Assembly (NCBI GenBank): GCA_965230005.1
Contig: OZ245934.1
Span: forward strand, 2,604,001-2,668,000
Source: SZUA-309 sp965230005
Lineage (GTDB): Bacteria > Pseudomonadota > Gammaproteobacteria > Pseudomonadales > Azotimanducaceae
DNA: 64,000 nt
Direction of reading: 5' to 3'
Shown: one piece after another, positions 1-8,493 of the stretch
Numbering within the stretch: the first letter of the stretch is position 1
Layout of the letters: each line of letters starts with the position of its first letter
Position numbers and translations under genes: made by a program
The notes under the pieces: generated by a model
What the model saw: only the letters and a program-made list of their open reading frames with translations
What the model was told of the DNA's origin: nothing
Databases searched by the model: none

Positions 1-125
1 CGGCTACCCGCCCTCGAGATCTTCGGGGCTTCGGTGTTGCGAATAGCTGGTGCCATGGCGGAGCGTGCCGGGAACTGCGTCCCGGCGCTCCGATCGCGGA
101 AGGCTGTGAAGTGTTGCTGCTAAGG

Positions 126-554
126 TCAGCGCGCCTGACGGCGCTTGCCACGGTCCGCATGCATCAGGAAGTCCTGGGCTGCTCGCAATACGTCCCTGCG
201 ACTGATCTGCCCCACGAGTTTTCCGTGACGGCAAACCGGATAACGCCGTCGATGCTCCTTGTGGAACTTCTCGGCCAGCGCGTAGATGTCCATATCCGGG
301 TCGATGGTGTCGACGGGAGAGCGCATGTAGTCGGCGACGATGCCCTGGGATTCGTCGTAGTAGCTGTCCTGGATCACCACTTCCATGAGGTCGACCTCCG
401 ACAGCACGCCGACAAGAGTGCCGTTGTCATCAACCACCGGCGCACCGGAAATCTTCTTGTCTAAAAGCACGCCCATGGCCTGAACAACGTTGTCCTTCTC
501 ATGGAAGGTGACCAGGCGCCGCGTCATGTAATCGCTGACTTTCACCGATTGCAT
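126..554 (-). CDS. CBS-domain pair protein
   Basis: This is a 142-residue soluble protein made almost entirely of two tandem CBS motifs (about residues 6-60 and 76-130), the unit that binds adenine nucleotides such as AMP, ATP or SAM. Each repeat has the usual beta-alpha pattern: VSDYMTRRLVTF opens the first and VADYMRSPVDTI the second, with GAPVVDDNGTLVGVLSEVDL and RRYPVCRHGKLVGQISRRD closing them. No catalytic domain is attached, so a regulatory or ligand-sensing role is likely and its partner is unknown. The ATG is preceded by GAGG about 8 nt upstream. It points away from the thiolase pair and shares the 235-bp gap with it. The family call is firm; the function is open. Confidence 0.88.
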   Translation of the reverse strand: MQSVKVSDYMTRRLVTFHEKDNVVQAMGVLLDKKISGAPVVDDNGTLVGVLSEVDLMEVVIQDSYYDESQGIVADYMRSPVDTIDPDMDIYALAEKFHKEHRRRYPVCRHGKLVGQISRRDVLRAAQDFLMHADRGKRRQAR

Positions 555-789
555 GGTGTGTCCTCTCTCTTTCCCTGATCACCACCATGCGCCTTTTCCG
601 CACCCCAGTCCAGCACCCATAAGCGCAATGGATTGGGCCTTTTCGCATCGCCGCGAGGTGCCGGACGAGACGTCGTGCAGCACAAATACTCGGGCTGGCC
701 TGGACCGTCGCTCAGGAGCTCCGCATTGTCCGACCCGGGGGCAGATAGTATGCTCTGGCGGCTGTTTTATTGATGTTTCAGGGGGAAAC

Positions 790-1206
790 TTGAGCGCTCA
801 ACCGTTACCTGTGGTGCCTTATCTGAAAATTCCCGAAGGGGGAGAGCCTTACCTCGAAGGGCATAAGTGCGGCGCCTGTGGCGCCACGTTCTTAGGCGAG
901 CGCAGCGTCTGCTCGAAGTGTGGCGCCCGCGACCAGATGGAAGTGGTCACGCTGCCGACGAAGGGCGAACTCTACGCCTACTCCATCGTCCACCGGTCCT
1001 TCCCGGGCATCGACGTGCCCTACGTGAGCGCCGTGGTCGACCTCGAAGATGGCACCGCCATCAAGGGCAACCTCATCAACGTGGAGCCCGATCCCGAAAA
1101 GATTGCCTTCGGAATGCCGGTCGAAGTGGTTTTCGATGACGCCCTCGGTCGCAAAGACAAGGACGGCAATTCCTACCTTTCCTACTTCTTTCAACCAGCT
1201 TCCTAG
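790..1206 (+). CDS. DUF35 zinc-ribbon/OB-fold acyl-CoA-binding protein
   Basis: This 138-residue protein has an N-terminal rubredoxin-like zinc ribbon with two CxxC pairs (CGACGATF and CSKCGARD, about residues 24-47), followed by an OB-fold. That is the DUF35 architecture. Family members sit next to, and often form complexes with, SCP2-type thiolases and aldolases in fatty-acid, steroid or polyketide metabolism, where they bind acyl-CoA. I chose the TTG at 790 because a GGGGGA purine run lies just upstream and the protein then begins where the family normally begins; the open frame continues to 553 but reads low-complexity sequence. The thiolase starts 11 nt after the stop, so the two are co-transcribed and probably act as one enzyme. 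Confidence 0.85.
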   Translation: MSAQPLPVVPYLKIPEGGEPYLEGHKCGACGATFLGERSVCSKCGARDQMEVVTLPTKGELYAYSIVHRSFPGIDVPYVSAVVDLEDGTAIKGNLINVEPDPEKIAFGMPVEVVFDDALGRKDKDGNSYLSYFFQPAS

Positions 1207-1217
1207 GAGATTCGACA

Positions 1218-2360
1218 ATGAGTGATGCCTATATCGTTGGTGTCGACATGATCAAGTTCGGGCGCTTCCCGGACCGGTCTGTTCCCAATATCGGCGCTGA
1301 ATCCGCGCTCCTCGCCCTCGACGACTGCGGCCTGACCATTCACGACATGCAGGCCCTGTACTGCGGCAACCTCGGCCAGGCAAGCGCCATGGTCGGCCAG
1401 CGCATCCTGCAGGAAATCGGCCAGACCGGTATTCCGGTGGTGAACGTATCCAACGCCTGCGCCACGGGCGCCACGGCCTTCAGGGAAGGTTGGGCGGCAG
1501 TAAAAGCCGGCCTTTACGACCTGGTGCTCTGCGTCGGTGTCGAGCAGATGGGCAAAGGCCTGCTCGGTGGGGCCGGCGGCGGCACGGGTATTCCGAAGGA
1601 AGGTCTCCTTGGCTCCGGCACCATGCCCGCGGTCTTTGCGGAAGCCGGTATGGAACATGCCCGCAAGTACGGCACGACCTTCGAGCAGTTCGCCAAGGTG
1701 AGTGTGAAGAATCATCATCACTCCACCATGAACCCGAAAGCCATGTATCAGATCGAGACGCCGCTCGAGACGGTCATGAACGCCGAGATGATCTCCTACC
1801 CGAACACGAAGCTCATGTGCTCCGTGAACGTGGACGGCTCTGCCGCTGCGGTCATCGCGTCTGAGAAGAAGGCCAAAGAGCTTGGTTTGATGGATCGCGC
1901 CGTCAAAGTACGCGCCTCCGTCATGAGCTCGGACCCCTGGCAGGAGCGCGACCTGGTCATGCCCGACGTCAACAGCTGCACGCGTCGTGCGGCAAAGGAC
2001 GCCTACGAAATGGCCGGCCTCGGCCCGGACGACATCGATCTCGTCGAGCTGCACGACTGTTTCGCCACGGCGGAAATTCTCCACTACGAGAACCTCGGCC
2101 TCTGCGGCGACGGTGAGGCTGGTCGCCTGATCGACGACGGCGACGTGGCTCTCGGCGGTCGTGTGCCCGTGAACGTTTCCGGCGGCCTGCTCTCGAAGGG
2201 CCACCCGCTTGGTGCCACCGGCATCGCCAACATTTACGAGGTCTCCACGCACCTCCGCGGTGAAGCCGGCCAGCGCCAGGTGGAAGGCGCCAAGATCGGC
2301 ATGACGCACGTCATCGGCCTCGGCAGCGCCTGCGGCATCCACATCCTGGAAAAAGTCTGA
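1218..2360 (+). CDS. SCP2-type thiolase (acetyl-CoA acetyltransferase family)
   Basis: This 380-residue protein has thiolase-family landmarks. The nucleophilic cysteine is in NVSNACATGATA (about residue 83), the catalytic histidine is in GGLLSKGHPLGATG near residue 330, and the C-terminal GLGSACGIH carries the second cysteine. The family cleaves or forms 3-ketoacyl-CoA. This subgroup, non-decarboxylating and partnered by DUF35, is typical of degradation of steroid side chains or unusual acyl-CoAs. The ATG follows a good AGGAG 8 nt upstream that overlaps the stop of the DUF35 gene. A strong hairpin terminator lies 21 nt after the stop, so the transcription unit probably ends here. The exact substrate cannot be read from the sequence. 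Confidence 0.9.
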   Translation: MSDAYIVGVDMIKFGRFPDRSVPNIGAESALLALDDCGLTIHDMQALYCGNLGQASAMVGQRILQEIGQTGIPVVNVSNACATGATAFREGWAAVKAGLYDLVLCVGVEQMGKGLLGGAGGGTGIPKEGLLGSGTMPAVFAEAGMEHARKYGTTFEQFAKVSVKNHHHSTMNPKAMYQIETPLETVMNAEMISYPNTKLMCSVNVDGSAAAVIASEKKAKELGLMDRAVKVRASVMSSDPWQERDLVMPDVNSCTRRAAKDAYEMAGLGPDDIDLVELHDCFATAEILHYENLGLCGDGEAGRLIDDGDVALGGRVPVNVSGGLLSKGHPLGATGIANIYEVSTHLRGEAGQRQVEGAKIGMTHVIGLGSACGIHILEKV

Positions 2361-2380
2361 GCTGACTTAGGACCCTGGAG

Positions 2381-2411
2381 ACGCCGGGCCCTTGGGTCCG
2401 GCGTTTTCTTT
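2381..2411 (+). terminator. Rho-independent terminator after thiolase
   Basis: A 10-bp stem (ACGCCGGGCC pairing with GGTCCGGCGT, one G-T wobble) with a CTTG loop is followed directly by TTTCTTTT. It lies 20 nt past the thiolase stop and 17 nt before the next start codon, so it separates the DUF35-thiolase unit from the phosphodiesterase, apart from read-through. Confidence 0.78.
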
Positions 2412-2427
2412 TGCGGGACGGAATGCA

Positions 2428-2928
2428 ATGAAAATCGGCATCGTCAGCGACACGCACAACAACCTGAAGAACGTGAACCGCATCGTCGAGCTCTTCAACG
2501 AGAGCGGCGTCGAGCGCGTCATTCACACCGGTGACATTACCCAGGCGAAGACCCTGGAGGTGTTTGCGCACCTGGAAGCGCAACTCTTCGGCGTTTACGG
2601 CAACAATGACGAAGGCGAACGGGAGGCGCTGGAACGCGCCGTGGACGCCTATGGATTCCTCTTCCAGGACCCGCCTTTCGTCCTCAACTGGCACGAGCGC
2701 TCCATCATGGTGGTGCACGATCCCCTGGAGTTCGACGGCCATCTCAACCATAGCCACGAGCTTGCGCTCCACGGCCACACGCACCTGTATCGCTACGAGC
2801 GGACGACGATCGGCAGTGCCGAGCAGGTGGTTTTTAATCCCGGCGAGTGCGCCGGTCACATGAAGGGTTTTAACGCGATCGGGGTGCTCGACCTCGTGAG
2901 CCTCGAGGCTGAGCTGATCAAGTTTTAG
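2428..2928 (+). CDS. YfcE/MJ0936-family metallophosphoesterase
   Basis: This 166-residue, single-domain calcineurin-like phosphoesterase of the YfcE type has metal-binding motifs in order: GIVSDTHNN (D8 and H10), HTGDIT, YGNND, VHDP and HGHTH near residue 120. The spacing is as in small bacterial phosphodiesterases that hydrolyse phosphodiesters with Mn2+. The start is the ATG directly before KIGIVSDTHNN; an in-frame upstream extension to 2392 would run through the terminator stem and has no counterpart in the family. It is cytoplasmic with no signal peptide. Its neighbours give no clue to the physiological substrate. Confidence 0.85.
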   Translation: MKIGIVSDTHNNLKNVNRIVELFNESGVERVIHTGDITQAKTLEVFAHLEAQLFGVYGNNDEGEREALERAVDAYGFLFQDPPFVLNWHERSIMVVHDPLEFDGHLNHSHELALHGHTHLYRYERTTIGSAEQVVFNPGECAGHMKGFNAIGVLDLVSLEAELIKF

Positions 2929-3014
2929 GGGCCATTGCGCCTTATTCGGGCGGATCAAGCAGGACCCGCGTTTTTACTGGTTTTTTAGCTCCTTTTCGCT
3001 GGTCGGGACCCCTG

Positions 3015-3020
3015 TATAAT
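3015..3020 (+). promoter_or_regulatory. Putative sigma-70 -10 element before the dehydratase gene
   Basis: A perfect TATAAT lies 33 nt before the TTG start at 3053, in a gap with an upstream T-rich stretch. No convincing -35 hexamer is found at 16-18 nt, so only the -10 is claimed. Initiation would give a short leader of about 25 nt. Confidence 0.4.
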
Positions 3021-3052
3021 CAGCGTCGCGATTCACCCAGACGCGTGCCCCT

Positions 3053-5101
3053 TTGATCGACCAACTCCGCCACCTGCTGGTCCATCTCAACAAGCCGACA
3101 AAACTGGCCTTGAGCGTGACCGTGGACCTCTGCATCGTCCCGCTGGCGCTGTGGCTGGCCTTCTTCTTCAGGCTCGGCTTCGAACGGATGATCGATCCGG
3201 CACCCTACGCATGGCTGTTCCTGGCGGCGATCGCGACGGCGATGCCCGTATTCATCATTGCCGGTCTCTACAGCGCGATCCTGAGGTACATGGATCGCGA
3301 CACGATCGTGAGACTGTTTACGGCAGTATCTGTTGCTGCTCTGTTGCTTGCCCTGGTGATCTACTGGTCGCGAAGCGATCTGCTCATACCCCGAACGGTG
3401 GTGGCCAACTACTGGCTGTTGCTCTTCGGTGGCATCGGCGGCATTCGATTCGTCGCAAGGGCGTTTCTGCTGCCGGGCCAGAGGCATCCCCGATTAAGCA
3501 AACTCCTGCGGCTGAATGCGCATAGCGAAGGCGTTCGAAGAGTTGCAATCTACGGCGCTGGCAGCGCCGGCGTTCAGCTGTACCGGAATATCGAACACGA
3601 GCCAAACCTGCTGCCCGTTGCATTCATTGACGACGACCCCGGTCTCCGCACACGGCTGATCGGCGGGATGCGCATTTACGGTAGGGAAGACATCCACGCC
3701 TTGGTTGAGAAGAAGGGACTCCAGGAGGTGTTTCTCGCCATGCCTTCCCTTGAGCCAGCCGAACGCCAACGCATTCTCGAGTACCTGGAGCCCCTCCCAG
3801 TCCACGTCCGAACGGTTCCTTCACTCTTCGACCTGACAACAGGGAAGAAAGGGCTTCAAGAACTGCAGGAGGTTCGCGTGGAGGACATGCTCGGCAGGGA
3901 AGTCGTGCATCCAGCACCGGAACTCATGGCTCGCTGTATCACCAGCAAGACGGTGATGGTTACCGGCGGCGGTGGCTCCATCGGCGCTGAGCTCTGCCGC
4001 CAGATCCTCGCGCTTAACCCGCAACAGCTGATTGTGTTCGAACACTCTGAATACAATCTCTTCAGCATCGAGGACGAGCTGCGCCGGGAGATTCAGAGGC
4101 GCGAGCTACCCACGAAACTCACAGGCGTCCTCGGGTCTGTCCTGAACAGTAAACAGCTGAGTGGCGCCATCGAGTCCTTCGGCGTCGAGACCATTTATCA
4201 CTGTGCCGCCTATAAACACGTCTCCATCGTTGAGCGCAATGTGGTTGCCGGCATGCGGAACAACGCCTTTGGCACACTGCACGCGGCAAACGCGGCGATC
4301 ATCGGCGGCGTAGAAAACTTCGTGCTGATCTCTACAGACAAAGCTGTGCATCCGACCAGCTTCATGGGTGCCAGTAAACGACTCGCGGAGATGATGCTCC
4401 AGTCTCTCGCAGCTGAGCCCAGGCCGGATTTTACGGCCCTCGACGGTCTGGACACGCTTCCGGAACATAGTTCTCACGACACGCGTTTCACGGTAGTGAG
4501 ATTCGGCAACGTCCTCGCGTCATCCGGCTCCGTCATCCCGATCTTCAGAAGTCAGATCGAGGCGGGAGGACCCATTACTGTCACCCATCCGGACGCCACC
4601 CGATTCTTCATGACGATGACCGAAGCTTCGCAGCTCGTCATTCAGGCAAGTTCCATGGGCACGGGCGGCGATGTGTTCCTGCTCGACATGGGGGAACCCG
4701 TAAAGATCGTCGAGCTTGCCGAGAGGATGGTGCGTCTCGCCGGGCAACGCCCAACCACAACGACACCTGAAGAAGGGGAGATCCAGCTGAGCTTCATCGG
4801 TCTCCGCCCAGGCGAAAAGCTTCATGAGACGCTTCTGCGGGACGAGGCTGCATCACCAACGGGTCACCCCAAGATATCGCGAGTTCAGGAGGCGAGCCTG
4901 CCCTGGCGCGAGCTCGTGTCTGTTCTGATCAGTTTGCAAGCGGCGATGGATTCGAACGACCTGCAAGCGATTCGCGAGCTCCTCATCGATGGCCTTCAGG
5001 ACTACGCACCGGACTACGACATCGTCGACAACACCTTCGCAGGCCGTGCAGCCCCGGTATCCGCGAGTGTGGTCCCACTACCAGCGAAAAAACCGAGGTA
5101 G
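3053..5101 (+). CDS. Membrane nucleotide-sugar 4,6-dehydratase (CapD/WbpM family)
   Basis: This 682-residue polytopic protein has an N-terminal block of about four membrane helices (residues 15-130), then two Rossmann units. The first has GAGSAGVQ near residue 168; the second is the catalytic SDR domain with VTGGGGSIGAEL near residue 304. The catalytic motif reads FMGASKRLAE, with Met replacing the usual Tyr of YxxxK while Lys is kept. This is the known signature of the WbpM/FlaA1/PglF dehydratases that convert UDP-GlcNAc to a 4-keto-6-deoxy sugar. These proteins supply bacillosamine, QuiNAc, FucNAc and related sugars for O-antigens and glycans. The start is TTG; length and domain order are normal. 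It stands apart from the polysaccharide region 5 kb downstream but probably serves it. Confidence 0.9.
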   Translation: MIDQLRHLLVHLNKPTKLALSVTVDLCIVPLALWLAFFFRLGFERMIDPAPYAWLFLAAIATAMPVFIIAGLYSAILRYMDRDTIVRLFTAVSVAALLLALVIYWSRSDLLIPRTVVANYWLLLFGGIGGIRFVARAFLLPGQRHPRLSKLLRLNAHSEGVRRVAIYGAGSAGVQLYRNIEHEPNLLPVAFIDDDPGLRTRLIGGMRIYGREDIHALVEKKGLQEVFLAMPSLEPAERQRILEYLEPLPVHVRTVPSLFDLTTGKKGLQELQEVRVEDMLGREVVHPAPELMARCITSKTVMVTGGGGSIGAELCRQILALNPQQLIVFEHSEYNLFSIEDELRREIQRRELPTKLTGVLGSVLNSKQLSGAIESFGVETIYHCAAYKHVSIVERNVVAGMRNNAFGTLHAANAAIIGGVENFVLISTDKAVHPTSFMGASKRLAEMMLQSLAAEPRPDFTALDGLDTLPEHSSHDTRFTVVRFGNVLASSGSVIPIFRSQIEAGGPITVTHPDATRFFMTMTEASQLVIQASSMGTGGDVFLLDMGEPVKIVELAERMVRLAGQRPTTTTPEEGEIQLSFIGLRPGEKLHETLLRDEAASPTGHPKISRVQEASLPWRELVSVLISLQAAMDSNDLQAIRELLIDGLQDYAPDYDIVDNTFAGRAAPVSASVVPLPAKKPR

Positions 5102-5125
5102 CACGGAGAAATTCGCCGGGCGAAC

Positions 5126-5878
5126 TCAGCCAAGCCGACCCAGCAGATCCATGATCCGTGCCGCGTTAGCGCCGAGATCACTCAAGCCCACACGGGAAAC
5201 GCTCCGGACATCGACAATGCTGCCCGCATCGGATGGCCGAACGCGGACCACAACATCGTCTTTGAAGCCGAACCAGAAGGTTGTATCGGTCGCTTCAACA
5301 ACACCACCAGCCTCATCAACTGCAACGATCTCGAGGCCCATATCCTGCAGCGCTGCGACGACCTGGCCGACGGTTGCCGCAGGTGCGGCGCTCACGGTCA
5401 GGGTTTTTACCTCGGGATATGCCACCTGCTGCTGGGGCGCCAATGTTTCAGCGTCGTAGTCCAGCGGATTGGAGCCCTCACCACGGAGCTCGACGATCGC
5501 CTGGGTAAACTGCGGCGGATCGGCTGTGTCCGTGGTTATGTTATGAATCGCCGGCACGGACGCACCTTTCTGAAACTGCATCCCCATGGTGACAATGATC
5601 ACGGTACAGATGGCCATGCTGATGAACAGGGTCGGCGGATCGCCCAGATAACCCCGCTTCTTCGAGACGAAGACGGAGACCAGCGCAACCAGCAGCCCGA
5701 TGGCCGCGAGCAGCACACCGGCCGGGACGATGAGCAGCAGACCCGTCTGAAAGCCCCAGATTCCAAGGCGGGTACCCACCGGCCCGAGGACCAACAGTAC
5801 GAGCGCAATCACTGAACCGATCAGGGTCGCCCTCGCCCACCAGGAGCGTTCCGCCGTCTGGGATTGCGCTTCTGCCAT
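5126..5878 (-). CDS. DUF1499 membrane protein
   Basis: This 250-residue protein has three predicted membrane helices in the first 105 residues (for example ATLIGSVIALVLLVLGPVG and LLLIVPAGVLLAAIGLLVAL). A soluble C-terminal DUF1499 domain of about 130 residues contains PEVKTLTVSA and the TTFWFGFKDDVVVRVRP core, ending in RSVSRVGLSDLGANAARI. That ending is the conserved DUF1499 pattern. The molecular function of the family is unknown. AAGGAGAAG sits just before the ATG. It follows the SDR gene 30 nt away on the same strand and is probably its operon partner. It is convergent with the dehydratase gene, with a 24-nt gap. Confidence 0.8.
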   Translation of the reverse strand: MAEAQSQTAERSWWARATLIGSVIALVLLVLGPVGTRLGIWGFQTGLLLIVPAGVLLAAIGLLVALVSVFVSKKRGYLGDPPTLFISMAICTVIIVTMGMQFQKGASVPAIHNITTDTADPPQFTQAIVELRGEGSNPLDYDAETLAPQQQVAYPEVKTLTVSAAPAATVGQVVAALQDMGLEIVAVDEAGGVVEATDTTFWFGFKDDVVVRVRPSDAGSIVDVRSVSRVGLSDLGANAARIMDLLGRLG

Positions 5879-5908
5879 TTTTCTTCTCCTTTGAGTCGTT
5901 ATTCGCGT

Positions 5909-6691
5909 TCAGCGACCGATCGTCGATCCGCCGTCTACGACGAAATTCTGCCCGGTGGTGAAGGCACCGGCTTTCCCCGCCAGATAAACGGCGATCCCGG
6001 CGATCTCTTCCGGCTCACCGATTCGGCGCAGGGGATCGTTGGCGGTCGCACGCTTGAGAATGTCAGGATTTTCCCAGAGCGCCCGGGCAAAGTCTGTCCG
6101 GACGAGTCCGGGAGAAATCGCGTTCACCCGCACGTTGTCCGGACCGTGCTCGACGGCCAGATTCCTCACGAGCTGCACGTCCGCCGCTTTGGAAATCGCG
6201 TAGGCACCGAGATCGGCGCTGCCACGCAGCCCGCCCACGGAAGAGACGATCATGATCGAGCCGTCTTTTCGCTCGATCATTTCAGGCAGCACCAGCTGGC
6301 ACAGCCAGTGGTTGGACTTGATGTTGATGTCGAGGACCTTGTCCAGGGCGCTGTCCGGGAGATCGGCCATGGAGCCATAGAACGGATTGACCGCCGCGTT
6401 GCAGACGAGAATGTCGATTTTCCCAAGCTGAGCGCGCGTCTCGTTGACGAGCATCTCGAGGGCCTCTTTCTGGCCCACATGTGCGGGGATGGCGATGGCC
6501 CCGCCTGCCTCACCCTCACAGTCGGCGTTGATGGCATCGGCCACGGCCTGGCAGACATCGCCCTTGCGGGACGAAATCACTACCTGTGCGCCATGGCGGG
6601 CCAGTTCTTCGGCGATGGCTTTGCCGATGCCCTTGCTGGATCCAGTGATTAGGGCCGTGTTACCGGTGAGGTCGAAAAGATCGCTGCTCAA
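5909..6691 (-). CDS. Short-chain dehydrogenase/reductase
   Basis: This 260-residue classical SDR has the cofactor motif TGSSKGIGKA (residues 16-25), NAAVNPF in place of NNAG, the catalytic serine in MIVSSVGG and the catalytic pair in YAISK near residue 158. The C-terminus ends NFVVDGGSTIGR, standard for this family. Arg-rich motif SSRKGD after beta-2 suggests NADP(H), but this is weak evidence. The start codon is TTG, chosen for the AGGAG 6 nt upstream and the normal N-terminus. It lies between the DUF1499 gene and the DUF7064-like gene on the same strand, all oriented together. The substrate is not deducible; a lipid or steroid-like alcohol is plausible from the neighbourhood. Confidence 0.87.
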   Translation of the reverse strand: MSSDLFDLTGNTALITGSSKGIGKAIAEELARHGAQVVISSRKGDVCQAVADAINADCEGEAGGAIAIPAHVGQKEALEMLVNETRAQLGKIDILVCNAAVNPFYGSMADLPDSALDKVLDINIKSNHWLCQLVLPEMIERKDGSIMIVSSVGGLRGSADLGAYAISKAADVQLVRNLAVEHGPDNVRVNAISPGLVRTDFARALWENPDILKRATANDPLRRIGEPEEIAGIAVYLAGKAGAFTTGQNFVVDGGSTIGR

Positions 6692-6780
6692 GGAAATCTC
6701 CTGTGTTTTGTGGTGTGGCTCTTCGGAATTGGCTTATCTGTTCAGATGCGAGTCTGGCCCCGAGCCAGGCGTCGCTTGTC

Positions 6781-7818
6781 CTAGCAGCCGGCCTTCAGGC
6801 CAACCGGCTCGTCCTCGACGATCTGGTCGAGGTACTCACTCAGCCCGTAGCCGACCAGGTCGTCACAGCGGTACTCGGTCATCCCCTCGGTGATTCGGGT
6901 CAGAAGTTCTTCCCCGTCCGGCGAATGCCGGCGATTCCGGAGCGGGATGAGAGACATGACTTTGCCGGTAACCTCATAGCTGCGATCGTCGGTTTGCGCC
7001 GTCACCTTGAAGCTTTCCTGGCATTGATGCTCGTCATACACCGTTTCGATAGTGGCATCGCGAATCATCACGTACTTTCCGCCGGTCAGCACCATGCCGC
7101 CGGCACGTGGCGCTTCATCCGGACGACAGGTGATAGAGACCATCATGGCGAAGTCCTTGCTGAAGGCCATGGGCAGCCACCGGTACCAGTAGATGGCCTG
7201 CCAGTAGCGGGGCCCCCAGGAGTGATCGCGGAGACCGAGACCGTCGATCTCGAAGGCCTCGTCGCCAACTCGAATGCTGCCGGTGCCGCGCGTGTGCTGT
7301 TCCGTGTGACCGCGGGCAAAGGAGGCTGAGGCGTCCTGCTCGATGGGGCTGTCATCGAGATTAACGGGCTCACCGCCGAACATCGGCGAAATCCCCTCGA
7401 AGGAGAGATCGATCTCCGCTTCGACGATCGGATTGGATTTGAAGGCCTGAGCCGGGTCGGCCATTTCCTGGGGATTCTCGAGCACGCAGAGCTTGCCCCG
7501 GTAGCGCAGATCCAGGCGTTTGTGCGGCTCCACAACGGTGAAGGTCATACCGCCGCCATCGAAAGCATCGTTGTCGTGGCGTTCCGGCCGGCGGAACATG
7601 AAGCCGATTCTGCCGTCGGGGAGGTAAATACAGCAGCTCATCTCACCACGACCTTCATTGGGCCTGTTGGCCAGCCGGAACCACCCGCCGATCTTCCGGG
7701 ACCGATCGAAGACGTTGAAGTACATGCTTTCGTTGAAGTTCTCGGCGGCTTCCAGCGGGTGCATGTAGTCGTCTTCGGGGACGAGCTTCATCTTGAATTT
7801 GGGATTTTCTTCCGCCAC
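6781..7818 (-). CDS. DUF7064/7065-like lipocalin-fold protein
   Basis: This 345-residue protein has no membrane helix. The most telling stretch is the GLRDHSWGPRYW motif about two thirds along, typical of a beta-rich family related in fold to hydroxyneurosporene synthase CrtC/AttH and annotated as DUF7064/DUF7065. Such genes are common in proteobacteria beside acyl-CoA and steroid metabolism, but no reaction is established. I chose the GTG at 7818 over the GTG at 7827 because the sequence AGAGGTGATC, nearly the full anti-Shine-Dalgarno complement, covers the earlier codon and is ideally spaced for the later one. The gene is oriented with the SDR and DUF1499 genes and may form one unit with them. 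Confidence 0.65.
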   Translation of the reverse strand: MAEENPKFKMKLVPEDDYMHPLEAAENFNESMYFNVFDRSRKIGGWFRLANRPNEGRGEMSCCIYLPDGRIGFMFRRPERHDNDAFDGGGMTFTVVEPHKRLDLRYRGKLCVLENPQEMADPAQAFKSNPIVEAEIDLSFEGISPMFGGEPVNLDDSPIEQDASASFARGHTEQHTRGTGSIRVGDEAFEIDGLGLRDHSWGPRYWQAIYWYRWLPMAFSKDFAMMVSITCRPDEAPRAGGMVLTGGKYVMIRDATIETVYDEHQCQESFKVTAQTDDRSYEVTGKVMSLIPLRNRRHSPDGEELLTRITEGMTEYRCDDLVGYGLSEYLDQIVEDEPVGLKAGC

Positions 7819-7821
7819 GGC

Positions 7822-7831
7822 GATCACCTCT
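7822..7831 (-). promoter_or_regulatory. Extended Shine-Dalgarno site that decides the start
   Basis: On the minus strand this reads AGAGGTGATC, a 9-of-10 match to the 16S anti-SD complement. The AGAGG core ends 8 nt before the GTG at 7818, while the alternative GTG at 7827 lies inside the site itself. Confidence 0.6.
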
Positions 7832-7921
7832 GCCCTGCTCTCAATGGAGCAACAAAGCTACAGAAGCACCTCGCAGGAAGGAAGCCCGGCCGGTGGCCGT
7901 GGAAGGACGAAGAAACTCAGC

Positions 7922-8221
7922 TCAGCGCCGAGTCTCCATGATCATGAGGTCATCGAGACTGAGGTCCGGCTCGTCATCCTTCGGGAGTATGGCCAGCGCC
8001 AGGTCGCCTCCGCCGTCCTTATGACGAGCCTGCTGAAATCGATCCAGGTCCCGGCGTTCCTGGGCGTAGCGGGTGACCTCCTTCAGAGCCGTCTCACGGC
8101 TTCGAAACGGGCCCATATCGCCTTCCCGAGCGGTGAAGTACCACTGACCGTTCTGACTGAACACCCGATCCTGGGCGCGGAAATAGCGCCGGGTGCTGTC
8201 TTCTGGATCTGTTCGACGCAT
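7922..8221 (-). CDS. Small conserved protein, DUF6316-like
   Basis: This is a 99-residue hydrophilic protein. The central segment RVFSQNGQWYFTAREGDMGP, followed by FRSRETA, resembles the short DUF6316 proteins of gammaproteobacteria, which have a W-Y-F-T-R-E core and a GPF turn. The C-terminal third is acidic (DDEPDLSLDDL). No catalytic residues can be recognised. An ATG follows GGGAAG at reasonable spacing. It stands alone with about 100 bp on one side and 272 bp on the other, on the opposite strand from glyS. The gene is likely real from its codon-level coherence and family resemblance; its function is unknown. Confidence 0.55.
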   Translation of the reverse strand: MRRTDPEDSTRRYFRAQDRVFSQNGQWYFTAREGDMGPFRSRETALKEVTRYAQERRDLDRFQQARHKDGGGDLALAILPKDDEPDLSLDDLMIMETRR

Positions 8222-8493
8222 GTGCGTACTTCCCTCTCATGCCCGATCCTTGCTGATCCCCTCCCCCGCTTTACCGGCGGTCTGTCGGCGAATCGGGCTC
8301 TCGCCGACGAGACCCATTCCACCACAAGCCTGTCCAGCGCGTGGCGCGCCCTTGTCCCGGTTCTGTGAAACCCATGTGAAGCTTGTAAGCACGGGATTAC
8401 ATTCCCTGAAAAGGGCCGCCCAAAGCCGTCCATGCGCGTTTTTCAGCAAGATCCGGTATAGTTCGCGGCCTCGTAAATCCTCTGGAAATTCAA

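Noticed and set aside
1203..2342. A 379-codon minus-strand frame opposite the thiolase.
   Set aside because: The thiolase has all family motifs; the antisense translation is His- and Ala-rich without a domain.
8222..8493. The 272-bp leader of glyQS was examined for a glycine riboswitch or T-box.
   Set aside because: No conserved glycine-aptamer or T-box core was found; only a weak -10 TATAGT is visible.
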